DNA from: Nelumbo lutea
Lineage: Eukaryota > Streptophyta > Magnoliopsida > Proteales > Nelumbonaceae
Length of the DNA: 64,000 nt
Assembly: GCA_022828595.1 (NCBI GenBank)
Contig: JAKGHH010000002.1
Location: 75,674,383 to 75,738,382 of the forward strand
Direction of reading: 5' to 3'
The notes under the pieces were generated by a model. That model searched no databases, was not told the origin of the DNA, and saw only the letters and a program-made list of their open reading frames with translations. Below are positions 34,160-43,751 of the stretch, in pieces. Within the stretch, counting starts at the first letter, position 1. The number at the start of each line of letters is the position of its first letter. Both the position numbers and the translations under genes were made by a program.

Positions 34160-34753
34160 ATGGCGTCACTGCCCACTGCCACCATTTAATTTGGTCCCCC
34201 CGTGCTAGATGTCCTACCCATTGAATGCTTGTGAACAAGGTTCAAAATTTTGTCACGTATCAGCTGATACATATTGTTTTTTTTGGGTTATCGGCATGGG
34301 AAATGGTTCTAAATCAATGGTACTATTTCTTTTTGTCGTGCCGAAGGCATGTATCAACCTCGTATCATCCACGTATTGGAATGTTTCGATGAGTCTTGGA
34401 TGCGTATCGTTTGATATGCTACCGATACGGTAGCTTATCGGTTGATTTTATTGTTACTGAAATATAAATAAAAATGACTTCGAAAGAGGGTTTCTAAACC
34501 CATTTTAGAGGCCCTCTTTATTCCCCCAACCCTATAGAAAACTTTTAACCTTCCTAGAGAATCAAATCTAGCAAAAATCCATAAAACATTTACAAAATTG
34601 AAAGATTCAACAAGTTTTTCAAGGTTGTGAAAAAAGGAGAAAAAATAGGTATGTTTTTTCAAAATTTTTTACATTTTCAGCCAATGTTTTTGGGTTTTTT
34701 TAGTTTGGATACTTGGTGCAAAAAATCTCACTTATTTTGCTACTATATGTAGA

Positions 34754-35166
34754 TAGGGGTTTGAATCGAATTAGGCAATATCCGAATTCAAATCCGATTA
34801 AATATTCAAATATTCGATTCGATTTGAATTCGATTAATTAATTATTTTATATAATTAATAAATACAAAAAATAAATATTTTATTGATAAAAAGTATATAA
34901 ATATATAAATTATTTATATAACTTAATTATTATATATAAATTGTATAAAATATTTTATATATTATATATAAGAATTAAATAATCAGTTGAATTCAGATAT
35001 TTATCGAATCGAATCAGGTCATATCCAAATTCGAATCTGATTAACTATTCGGTAAGAATAGGATATCCGAATTCGACCTATTAGATATTCGAACTATCCG
35101 AATTCGATTTGATTATGTCAAATATCGAATTCGAAATCAGATTTTCGAATACCGTTGATACCCCTA
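34754..35166. mobile_element. hAT MITE, 413 bp, perfect 8-bp TSD
   Basis: TATGTAGA flanks exactly (34746-34753 and 35167-35174). Ends TAGGGGTTTGAATCG and complement TAGGGGTATCAACGG. The interior is rich in CGAATTCG-type words around an AT-rich core. Related to 47848-48285. It is the innermost layer of the 33454-37408 nest. Confidence 0.9.
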
Positions 35167-35272
35167 TATGTAGATCTTTGTGAATATTTGAAGAAATTCC
35201 AAAATAGTAAAAAATCTAAAAAACAATGAAAGTTTTAGGTTTTTCTTGTGATCATGTCCTTAGATTTTTTAA

Positions 35273-35281
<9 letters not shown>

Positions 35282-35340
<59 letters not shown>
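35282..35340. repeat. (TA)n microsatellite, about 29 units
   Basis: Uninterrupted TA from about 35283 to 35340, within the MULE. Confidence 0.95.
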
Positions 35341-35343
<3 letters not shown>

Positions 35344-36420
35344 CTTTAGTTTTATGTGACCTAACCCTATAGGCTAAGTATGTTGTAGAGCTGAAGCAGA
35401 TCTAACATGGTCCATAATTCCATACATCAATATATTCAAATATCATGTGAAAATTTTAATTTGTTTTTTTTTATTTTTAATTTTTATATTATATATATTT
35501 ATTTATTTCTCTAATTTTTTGCTATGATCTAAATTCTACTAATAAATATTTACAGTAAATATATGGATGATCTATTATGTCCATATTCCATAAACCCATT
35601 CAAATTTTTTGTTACATATTTACTTTTTTTATTTTAGTTTAATTTTTAGAATAAAACATGCAAAATAATTATTTGAATAAAAATAAATAATTATTTAGTT
35701 TGTAGAAAATTAGAATGAAACATGCAAAATAATACTTGACCTATTATGTTCATAAATCAATTCAATTTTTCTGTTACATATTTACTTTTCTTAATTTTAA
35801 TTTAATTTTTAGAATAAAACATGCAAAGCAATTATTTGAAAAAAATAATTTTTTATCTTTTTAGAAAACTAGAATAAAACATGCAAAATAATCACTTGAT
35901 CTATTATGTCCATAAATCCATTCAATTTTAGAAAATTAGAATGGAACTTGGAAGATTGGAATTGAATTAAGTATTTTATTAGATAATATGTTTCTATTCC
36001 CGTATATTGATTATAATATGTTTTCTTTTCATAAAACCCACTAAAACGTGTTTTTTTATGCATGAATAGCTCATTTATGTTTTATATTTAATGATACCGA
36101 TGTTTACTTATGATTTATTGGAATATTTATAGCATTTTCATGTATATCTTATTTTTTTGTTCGTATTCATGAATATCCAAAACATATCCTGATATGTCTC
36201 TTAAATTTGTCTTTCTGATACATATAACATTTTCGATACTTTGAATCTTCGCTGTAAGCATTCGATGTGCAATAGTGTATGACAGAAAGGAAGAGAAATA
36301 GAAAGCAGTCTATAATTAATAAAAGATTTCTTCAGAATTTAAAGATTTCACATAATTTTCTTCAGAATTTAAAGGTTTTCTTTGAAAAACAGTCTGTAAT
36401 TATAGAAAGCTGTGTTTTCT

Positions 36421-36561
36421 TAATTAAGAAATCTTAGCTGGGATCAATCCATTTACTGATCAGGGATTAAAGGCTCGGCAAGAAGTTCTCTTATATGTAA
36501 TTAAGAAAACTTAGCTGGGATCAATTCATTTACTGATCAGGGGTTAAAGGCTTGGCAAGAA
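36421..36561 (+). repeat. Direct duplication, 64-bp units, period about 77
   Basis: AATTAAGAAATCTTAGCTGG and AATTAAGAAAACTTAGCTGG begin two copies ending GGCAAGAAG; about five differences by eye. Confidence 0.85.
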
Positions 36562-37556
36562 GATTTCTTCAGAATTTAAAAGAAACCTTTACCATGAAAT
36601 AAAATGTGTAATATATGCATATGTTTTGCACGTTTTCAATAAAGCACAATTCATTGTATGCAAGACCCAGAAATCATTGTTATGCTGCGAAGGTTATTTT
36701 ATATGGATTTTTAAACTGCACTTCCCTCACAATTCTGATTTGAATTCTAGAGCTGCAATAATTACAGTCCCACCTATAACACTCATATCCGTTCATGAAT
36801 TGACATCAATTTCGAGTTGGCACCTATCCTGAATTGTACAGTTGAGCTAGAATTTCTGAGGTGGATTGAACGGTAAAAACCCCTACTTTATATATCAAAG
36901 AGTTAAAGCAGCAAACCTCAGAGATTCCCGAACTCGAACTATTTCCTTCGAAGACGGACGAGATTGCTGTATTCCTGGGTGATTTTTCTGGTACATGAAG
37001 GGGTTTTTGTCTAACAACCAAAGTTCAGGGAAATATTTGTCACAAAAAGAAAGTATAGGAGGTATTTGTCACAGACCTCATAATACGGGGGGTCTTTGTT
37101 GGATTGTGTATTATTTTTTTTGAAATCGAATGACTACATGGATTGAAATATAGAATGTTTATAATAGATTGTCATCTAACGTCAAACTTTAAAAGGAAAA
37201 AATAAAAAAACAGTATATTATTTTATTTATTTAAACTACAAATTTCATAAATAAATTTTAAAACCGACCTCCAAACCACCAAGGCCCAGAATCAATTTGG
37301 ATCCAATCTTGATAAGGTAAGTTCTGGTTCTAAAAACTTGAAATTGGCTCTGTAAGACACGTTTCAAGTTTTATGCCTTGGAATCGAACGAAAGTGACCC
37401 ATGCCCTACCCAAAACCACACAACTATAGATTGAGAGTGAGTGGACCTACCCCAGAGTCTTTTTGTTCTCTACTTTGAACCCGCCCAAACTGTAGCCCTA
37501 TCTGATACTCATGGAATTAGTATTTAGTTACTAACCAACTTTGTAACACTAAATGT

Positions 37557-37843
37557 CATGGTTTTTAAAAACGAACAAGTGATCGAAGCGGTCAGGGGTC
37601 CGGTTACTGGTTTGAATGGTCTGACCGTTTGATTGACAAAAAAAATTAAAAATTTAAAAAAATTAAAAAAATGATTAAAACCGTTCGAATGGTTAACCGG
37701 TTGATTCAGCTGTTTGCTGACGAAAATCAATGGTTTTGAGGGGAAAAACAGTTTTGGAGGAAAACAGAACAAGCCAGGTGATTGGTTCCTAGTTTTTCCG
37801 ATCCAATCGTCCAGTCTGGTTCCGTTCGGTTTTAAAAACAGTG
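37557..37843. mobile_element. MITE of the CATGGTTTT-AAAACC family, 287 bp
   Basis: Ends CATGGTTTTTAAAAACG and complement CACTGTTTTTAAAACCG. The 8-bp flanks CTAAATGT and TTAAATGT match at 7 of 8. The interior has GGTCAGGGGTCCGGTTAC and CCGATCCAATCGTCCAGTC, shared with 53422-53711. Confidence 0.8.
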
Positions 37844-37904
37844 TTAAATGTTCAACAGGGGTCCCATCGTTATAGGTTGACTGGTTTATTGCTATATATC
37901 ATTC

Positions 37905-38809
37905 GAGTCCGAATCTTCTGCCCACGTCTATCCACATAACATCGCAGCCACACATGGAAAACATCTCATCCTCTTACATATGATGTTGGATTTTAATCTC
38001 ATAAGAGATTAAATCCAATGGGTTTGATTGGTTAATTATACGAGAAATTGCACATACACACTTGATTGAAAAATTAGCTTTTCTCTTGCAAAAGTTTTGA
38101 ACTTGTTCCACATTGAAAAATTATAAGCTTTGTTTTCAGTATTTTAATAGGAGCTGATTTACACTCCTTAGAAATAGTAGAGGAGAATATGGGGGTTTGA
38201 TACTACGCAATGTGCGTGCATGCGTGTAATGAGGTGCTTTGGAGGTGCATTTTGCTTGCACCCGCGTGGTTTGCGAATGGCGGCTTTAGTTTTGGTGAGA
38301 TCAACGGTCATGATTCAATCGGGTGTGATCAAAATGCACTATTCAAAGTTAACAGTCATTAATTGTTAACTACTTTTTAAACAGTCATAATGTTTGAATT
38401 TGTGATTGTTCAAGGTGCCTTCTCTGAACCAGTACCAACTTTTTCTTTATACCTCTTCATAAACTATTTAAGGAGCATGAATCAGATTTTAAAAACATAC
38501 ATTTTCAAAATTCTTTCTCTCTCTCTCTCTCTCCAGTCCGGTCTATTACAGTCTTACAAAAGGTTTCTCCAGAGATTCTTCAACTTTGCTGATTGTAGAT
38601 TCTCGCCCAAGGCTTTATTGTATCTTGGAAACGGATTTATCTATAACCCAACAGCAAACTCAGTAAAACTGAGTGGGGACAAATAACGTTTTAAAGACAG
38701 TATCTTCAGACCCGCCTTAGAGTTTCTCTTCTAAATTTACAATGACCCCATTTTCTAACATATGATATTAATGATGTTCCCGGTAGACGTGGGCAAACTA
38801 ATCGTGGGC
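37905..38809. mobile_element. Foldback MITE split by a solo LTR
   Basis: The left arm (GAGTCCGAATCTTCTGCCC, ACGTC, then GGAAAACATCTCATCC) occupies 37905-37983. The right arm (ATGATGTTCCC, GACGTGGGCAAAC) resumes after 38765. Between them is the solo LTR at 37984-38760. The right arm seems shortened, and no outer duplication was found. Confidence 0.55.
37984..38760 (+). mobile_element. Solo LTR, 777 bp, perfect 5-bp TSD
   Basis: It begins TGTTGGATTTTAATC and ends CATTTTCTAACA, giving TG...CA with an inverted TGTTGG/CTAACA-type terminus. TATGA flanks exactly (37979-37983 and 38761-38765). CTATTTAAGG near 38464 is TATA-like, and a TC microsatellite lies at about 38514-38533. No internal retroelement sequence is present, so this is an LTR left by LTR-LTR recombination. 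Strand assumed from the TATA-like box. Confidence 0.85.
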
Positions 38810-39745
38810 AATGATAATAAGGGAAAGGGTTGGAGAGGGACTAAAAAACTCGAAAGCAAGGTATTATCCCAGTCATATGGGGCAGTAGTTCTTTCATACG
38901 AAAGGACAAGGTTCATAAATGATTTTGGACTTTAGGGACCCTTTGTCTAGAACAAATTGTGGTATCTAGATGATCACTGAACGTCTCTGGTATTGCTGAA
39001 TGCTGACCAAACAAATTATTAAGTACTTTCGCAAGAGAATAAGGACTTTTTCTTTTAAATACTTTTTTTTGCATGATTTCGTTGTCTAAAAACTAAAACA
39101 TGGTAGCGGAAAAAAGTTGTTTAAAAGGATTTACTATTTTTATTGTCCTTATCTTGTAAGGTCTGAGGTTCATATATAAGCATCAATTTTGTATCATGTG
39201 GTAAGCAAGTAGCTTCCCATAGAAAATAAACAACATAAGACCCCACCACCCACCCACAAAATGAAAAAAAAAAAAAAAATCTACTTTCAAATACACAACA
39301 TGGTTCCGTAGAATCTTTTGCCTTGTCAAACCCAACTTGGGTAATATGGACCATGTCGGGGCCAACATGACACGGTTTTGTCATGCTGCCCACAGTGTAA
39401 CGGGTCATGCTGGAATAGCACGACAAAACAGGGAGGGTGATCCGATACTTTATTTTTCATGAAAGAAAAAAAATACATAATATATATGTAGGCTATGCCA
39501 GAGTTCAGCCTTTGCAACCTTTTGGGAATATCTCCCATGAAATAAATGATATAAGTATAAAATATTTCCAACATAAGACTGTAAAAGTTGTTGGAACATA
39601 CTTTGACCTGACTAAAGCCGGATTCACCATGACATGGATTGTGTAGCCTGTGGGCCTCAACCAGGGCCCACAGTTTGGGGGTGTGGGCATGCCGGTCCAT
39701 TTTTATAATATTGGGCATGCCAGGATGCACTGACCAAGAACCTTA
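38810..39745. other. No gene; hAT subterminal-like debris
   Basis: 39340-39735 contains GGACCATGTCGG, CATGACACGG and GGCATGCCGGTCC motifs like the subterminal zones of the 10333-16278 hAT, without termini. An A run lies at about 39265-39279. Overlapping short ORFs on both strands have no family resemblance. Confidence 0.4.
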
Positions 39746-40067
39746 GAGTCTGTTTGGTTTGTAGTTAGAATTGGAATCGGAATCGGAATGTGAATCTTTT
39801 AGAATTAGAATCGAAATGGTCTATTCACATAGTCTGTTTGATTTAGACAAAAATGGAAATGAGAATTGGAATAAATAAGAATGAGATTTCATTCCCAAGA
39901 GAGGGATAGGGAATGGCTATTCCTTCAAATGGGGGAATGCCATTCCAACAGGAATGAGAATAGGATTCCGATTCTGCTCAATCAAACAGTTGGAATCGGA
40001 ATAGCCCATTCCAATTCCGATTCTGACTCTGATTCCAGACCCCTATTCCCACAAACCAAATGGACCC
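39746..40067. mobile_element. Tourist-like MITE, 322 bp, TTA duplication
   Basis: TTA occurs at 39743-39745 and 40068-40070. Ends GAGTCTGTTTGGTTTGT and complement GGGTCCATTTGGTTTGT. The arms are rich in GGAATCGG/CCGATTCC and pair over most of their length. Confidence 0.85.
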
Positions 40068-40239
40068 TTAATAATGAACTTCAGAGTTTAGACCTTCATT
40101 ATTAATTTCGTTCTATCTTCTTGCTTATTTATGTTGGTTGATTTTCTTCTTTCATCTTTGTGATCAGCCTTGAAAGGCTATTACCCGATGTTGGTTTTTT
40201 TTTAACAGTTTCTAATGGGAATGGGATTTGCTTTTCATA

Positions 40240-40376
40240 GAGTGTACCTCACACTGATCTCACAGCCCCATTCCACCATGTGGTGCAAATAAAATCTTCC
40301 CATAAATAACAATACAAAACATGGAAGATATTCTCAAACGCATTGTAAGATTGGTGTGAGGAGCATATCGAGACTC
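40240..40376. mobile_element. Foldback MITE copy, about 137 bp
   Basis: Left CCTCACACTGATCTCAC pairs with right ATTGGTGTGAGG. The apex has GGAAGATATTCTCAAACGCA. Ends and duplication unclear. Confidence 0.5.
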
Positions 40377-41483
40377 ATCTCTCAAGTCCGAAGCGGAATA
40401 GAGATGTTGGTGGGTCAGGTTATGCTCTGATCTGCTTGACCTGATCTCTCGAGTCATTCTGGCGTACGCATTGAATGTTGGGACAGGTGAGGCTTAGTGC
40501 TTGGGGTGCAATGGTAAAACTACAGACCGACAAGTGTCAGAAGACTCAGAACACAAATTTCAACTTGTGTGGCCGCTTGTGTAAAAATGCTAAATGACAG
40601 GTCACGAAGAGAGGAAAGAGTGGAGATGTGAATGGAATGGTCAAAATTATTGATGACTGCATTTCTTGTATTAATCTAGTTGGACTAGTGTAAGAGCACG
40701 GGTGCAAGTAAGTATTAATCAATTCCATTTAACTAAAATCCCAAATCAATCATTAAATTTATAAGGTTTTGATAAACGAGCCCTATTAGTATTAGAGTTA
40801 AGATGAGTTGGATATTTGAAAATTGTCGCAAAATTTGCCATCTCTAATATTTGGATTTAATTTTTATGACTTAATTTATAGAATGCAATTGGTTGGAATT
40901 ATTTTGAAGTTTTAGATGAAGCAGGAGTTTGTGATGAGTTGCTCTTCATACAGGGTGTTTTACACGGACTTTTCATGTACATTTTACCATGCATTGAAAA
41001 CATCTCCCGTACTTATAAGTTGTTATTCATGTATGAAAAGCAGATCTTGTTATGTTAGAATCTCTTGACTCTTCTATTTTTTTTATAATTAGACTTATTC
41101 ATAGGCTGGGCTCATTAGGGATTAGCGGTTAGATACGTTGCACTAACATTAGGCTATTTGATCATCTTATGCATCAATACATGGTTTTAGCCCTACACTA
41201 AATTTATGTCATAGCAGAAATGAATTCGAAAACAAATTGATGTGGTCCCCATTTTAATTATATGAGAGAGAATTAACATAGGAGCAAAATGATGCATTTT
41301 TTACATTTTTTATAATAAAGGGAAAAAAATTTGCATCAGTTTTTAAATGTAAACTTTGCATTGTCAATGAGTGCAAATGTGCCAAAAAGTGCAAATTTTG
41401 CATCAGATGTAAGTGAAACATAATTGAACCGAGTCAAGATTTGCATCTAGTTCGGATTTGCTTTGCAAACAAATGAAGCCTAA
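40377..41483. other. No gene; foldback-MITE fragment
   Basis: 40955-41050 has CATTGAAAACATCTCCCG with partial arms. The remainder is unremarkable AT-rich sequence. Confidence 0.35.
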
Positions 41484-41604
41484 GGCTCAGTATGGAAGGA
41501 GTACACAAATACAAATTTGTAGAGTACAAAACCTTATATTTTATATTATTTTGTATGTATTTGTACTGTACATATTTGTATTTGTACTCCTTCCAAATTG
41601 AGCC
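41484..41604. mobile_element. Tourist-like MITE, 121 bp
   Basis: Ends GGCTCAGTATGGAAGGAG and complement GGCTCAATTTGGAAGGAG, followed in both by TACA/CAAATACAAAT. Flanks TAA and CAA. A half-copy (GTGCAAATGCAAAT...) lies at about 42486-42575. Confidence 0.75.
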
Positions 41605-41726
41605 CAATGAACAAATTCTTTGTTTTTTTTTCTGAAATTCATGATATATAATTTATAGGTCAAATGAATAAACAAAGAACAGCTATTTGGTGTGTAATTT
41701 AGAGGTGAGGCCTAAGGGGAATATAA

Positions 41727-41927
41727 TAAGGGTGCAGGTTGGGCATGGTGGCCAGGTTTTACTTCAACCCAGGTCCAATCCTAAGAATTAAGCCTAAAGC
41801 TTGAGCCCGAGGTCAAGCCTAAATTATTTAGCCCAACATAGCCCCACTAAACTTTGATGCACTCGATTTGGGCTCGGGCCTGGGCCAAGATAGTGTTGGG
41901 CGATCAATTAGCTTACATTAAAAACTG

Positions 41928-41967
<40 letters not shown>

Positions 41968-42257
41968 ATATCTATATGAGTGTGTGTATGCATATTATAT
42001 ATAATTTATTTAATATATATATGCAAATATGTGTCTATATATGCATATATACATGTATATAATTGAGCCAAACTTGCATTGGGATAGGGTTGGGCTAAGT
42101 TGGACTTCCTCAAAGTTAGGCATGAACCCGATCTAAAAAAATTAAAAACCAAAACTTTTGGACCCAAACCTAACCCGTGGACCGGACATTTAAGTCCAAC
42201 CCATATAAAATTGTGGATTGCATCAGTCCAGGCTTGGGTTGCCAAGTTGCACCCTTA
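41727..42257. mobile_element. Non-autonomous hAT element, 531 bp
   Basis: Ends TAAGGGTGCAGGTTGGGC and complement TAAGGGTGCAACTTGGC. Flanks GAATATAA and CAATGTAA match at 6 of 8. Contains a (TA)n(TG)n tract at about 41930-41970. Confidence 0.75.
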
Positions 42258-43448
42258 CAATGTAAAACTACAAATTTGGATCACTGAATGGATGAACAGT
42301 TGATTCGTCATCTCAGCCCTCAACATAGTTCAAAGCCCGTGAATGTGGGGATGGTACTCTTTTGCCTTTTCCTTTTGACAGTTCTTGCAATTTCTGAAGG
42401 AATCCTGACAACATAATAGCCATGAAAAAAAGTAGGTAGTAGAGTTCCTGACAATGGTAACTTTGTTTTATTCATATAAAACTAAGCTCAGCTTCGGAAG
42501 AGTGCAAATGCAAATATGCACAGTACAAATACAAGGTTTTGCACTGTGCAAATTTGTATTTACACTCTTTTTGGGTCCTACTTGTTTCAGCTTAATGAAT
42601 GGTTTTAGTAACAGCAACTGTACCATTAAAAGCTTCTAGTTATATCTGTAACCTAAACGCCTAAAATAATTGTTTCTTGTCTATACTCACTTGCTATATT
42701 ATAAAGATAACCAGTTAACTGATTGGTTTGTTGTGATTGATGAAGCCATCCAAAATCTCCAAAATTCTTCTTCTTTTTTTTTTTTTTTGGGGGGGGGGGG
42801 GGTTATTGATTGATTGCAATGCAATTTTATTTATATGGGAGTACAAATAAAAAAAATGCAAAATTTGATTTAATTTTGTTTTGAATTTTATTTTATTCTG
42901 TTTTAGGTCTTATTTTACTTCATTTGTACTGCAACCAAACAAAATAAGGTAAAAATTGAAACAAAAATAAATCAAAATTTACACCAAAAACATTTGCACT
43001 GTCATAGTTTTGCATCAGTGCAAATAAGCTTACACTGCAACCAAACGCAGCATAAGCAATGAACTGTGGAAATAGACAAAAAGATGTCAAATGGAGATTA
43101 ACAACTAATAACTGCTACAAATCTCAGAAAGTATGAGAAAAAGAAAACGAGAGAATGCACAAGAAAAAGAAAATATTTACAACTAGAACGATTCCCCTTC
43201 TCCCCAATTATAGCAAATTAGCAAAAACACCAGCCTGGCCAATATTGGCGCCATCTCGTTCTGGGTTAGGATGGAGGCACAGAGCCCATTTTCAGCAGAT
43301 ACCCAACAACCGGCCAATCAATGTAAACAAATAGATCGATTTTAGCCTTGCAAGTGTTTGAAGTTGTTTCCAAATACTCATCTTAACATCTTCAATCTAG
43401 TCCTTTTCTACTAAACTTAACCTGAACCAATGGATCATTCCTATCAAG
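42258..43448. other. No gene; homopolymer junction and MITE debris
   Basis: A T run ending at 42788 abuts a run of 14 G (42789-42802). About 42820-43060 is TGCAAA/TTTGCA-rich with a Tourist-like right end (CAACCAAACGCAGCA). Nothing codes. Confidence 0.45.
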
Positions 43449-43751
43449 CAAACTTTTTAAAACCGGACCGGATATGGAACCGTTTTGAAAATCGGTTTTG
43501 GGTCAAACAGCCCAACCATTTGGTTCGAACAGACGGTCCTTTTTGATTTAAGAAAAAATAAAAATAAAAAAATGATCAAAAACCATTATCTGGGTCAACA
43601 GTTCGATCGCCCAGATCTGTGAGTTGCTGACCAAACCAACGGTTTTTTTTTATCCAAAAAATGGTTTTAGAGTAAAATGGAACTGATTACCTGATTGATT
43701 CTCGGATTTTCCAGTCCGACCATCCAATCTGGTCTGGTTTTCAAAACCATG
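43449..43751. mobile_element. MITE of the CATGGTTTT-AAAACC family, 303 bp
   Basis: Flanks CTATCAAG (43441-43448) and CTATCAGG (43752-43759) match at 7 of 8. Left CAAACTTTTTAAAACCGG and right complement CATGGTTTTGAAAACC. Interior GGTCAACAGTTCGATCG and CCGACCATCCAATC are family-like. A second partial copy follows at about 43882-44020. Confidence 0.8.

Larger units (their letters stand above)
33785..37108. mobile_element. MULE, about 3.3 kb, nested in a hAT element
   Basis: The left end has ACAAAGACCCC and TTTTTGTGACAAAGACACCC; the complement of the right end has ACAAAGACCCCCC and TTTTTGTGACAAATATTTCCC, so degenerate TIRs span about 100 bp. The flanks TATTATATA (33776-33784) and TATTATTTT (37109-37117) match at 7 of 9. 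No MURA transposase is seen. The interior contains a hAT MITE (34754-35166), a TA microsatellite, a 77-bp-period duplication and possible captured sequence (34034-34159). Confidence 0.65.
33454..37408. mobile_element. hAT element split by a nested MULE; perfect 8-bp TSD
   Basis: CCCAAAAC occurs exactly at 33446-33453 and 37409-37416. Ends are TAGCCGGGGTGAGCAAATGG and complement TAGGGCATGGGTCACTTTCG. Inverted CTTGAAATTG(A/G)C and GGTTCT motifs lie in the two halves. Removing the MULE at 33785-37108 leaves a hAT element of about 630 bp with no transposase. The perfect outer duplication across 4 kb supports treating the halves as one element. Confidence 0.8.

Noticed and set aside
43100..43330. 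Less AT-rich stretch that could hide an exon
   Set aside because: No frame stays open with protein-like text and no splice-site pair frames one.
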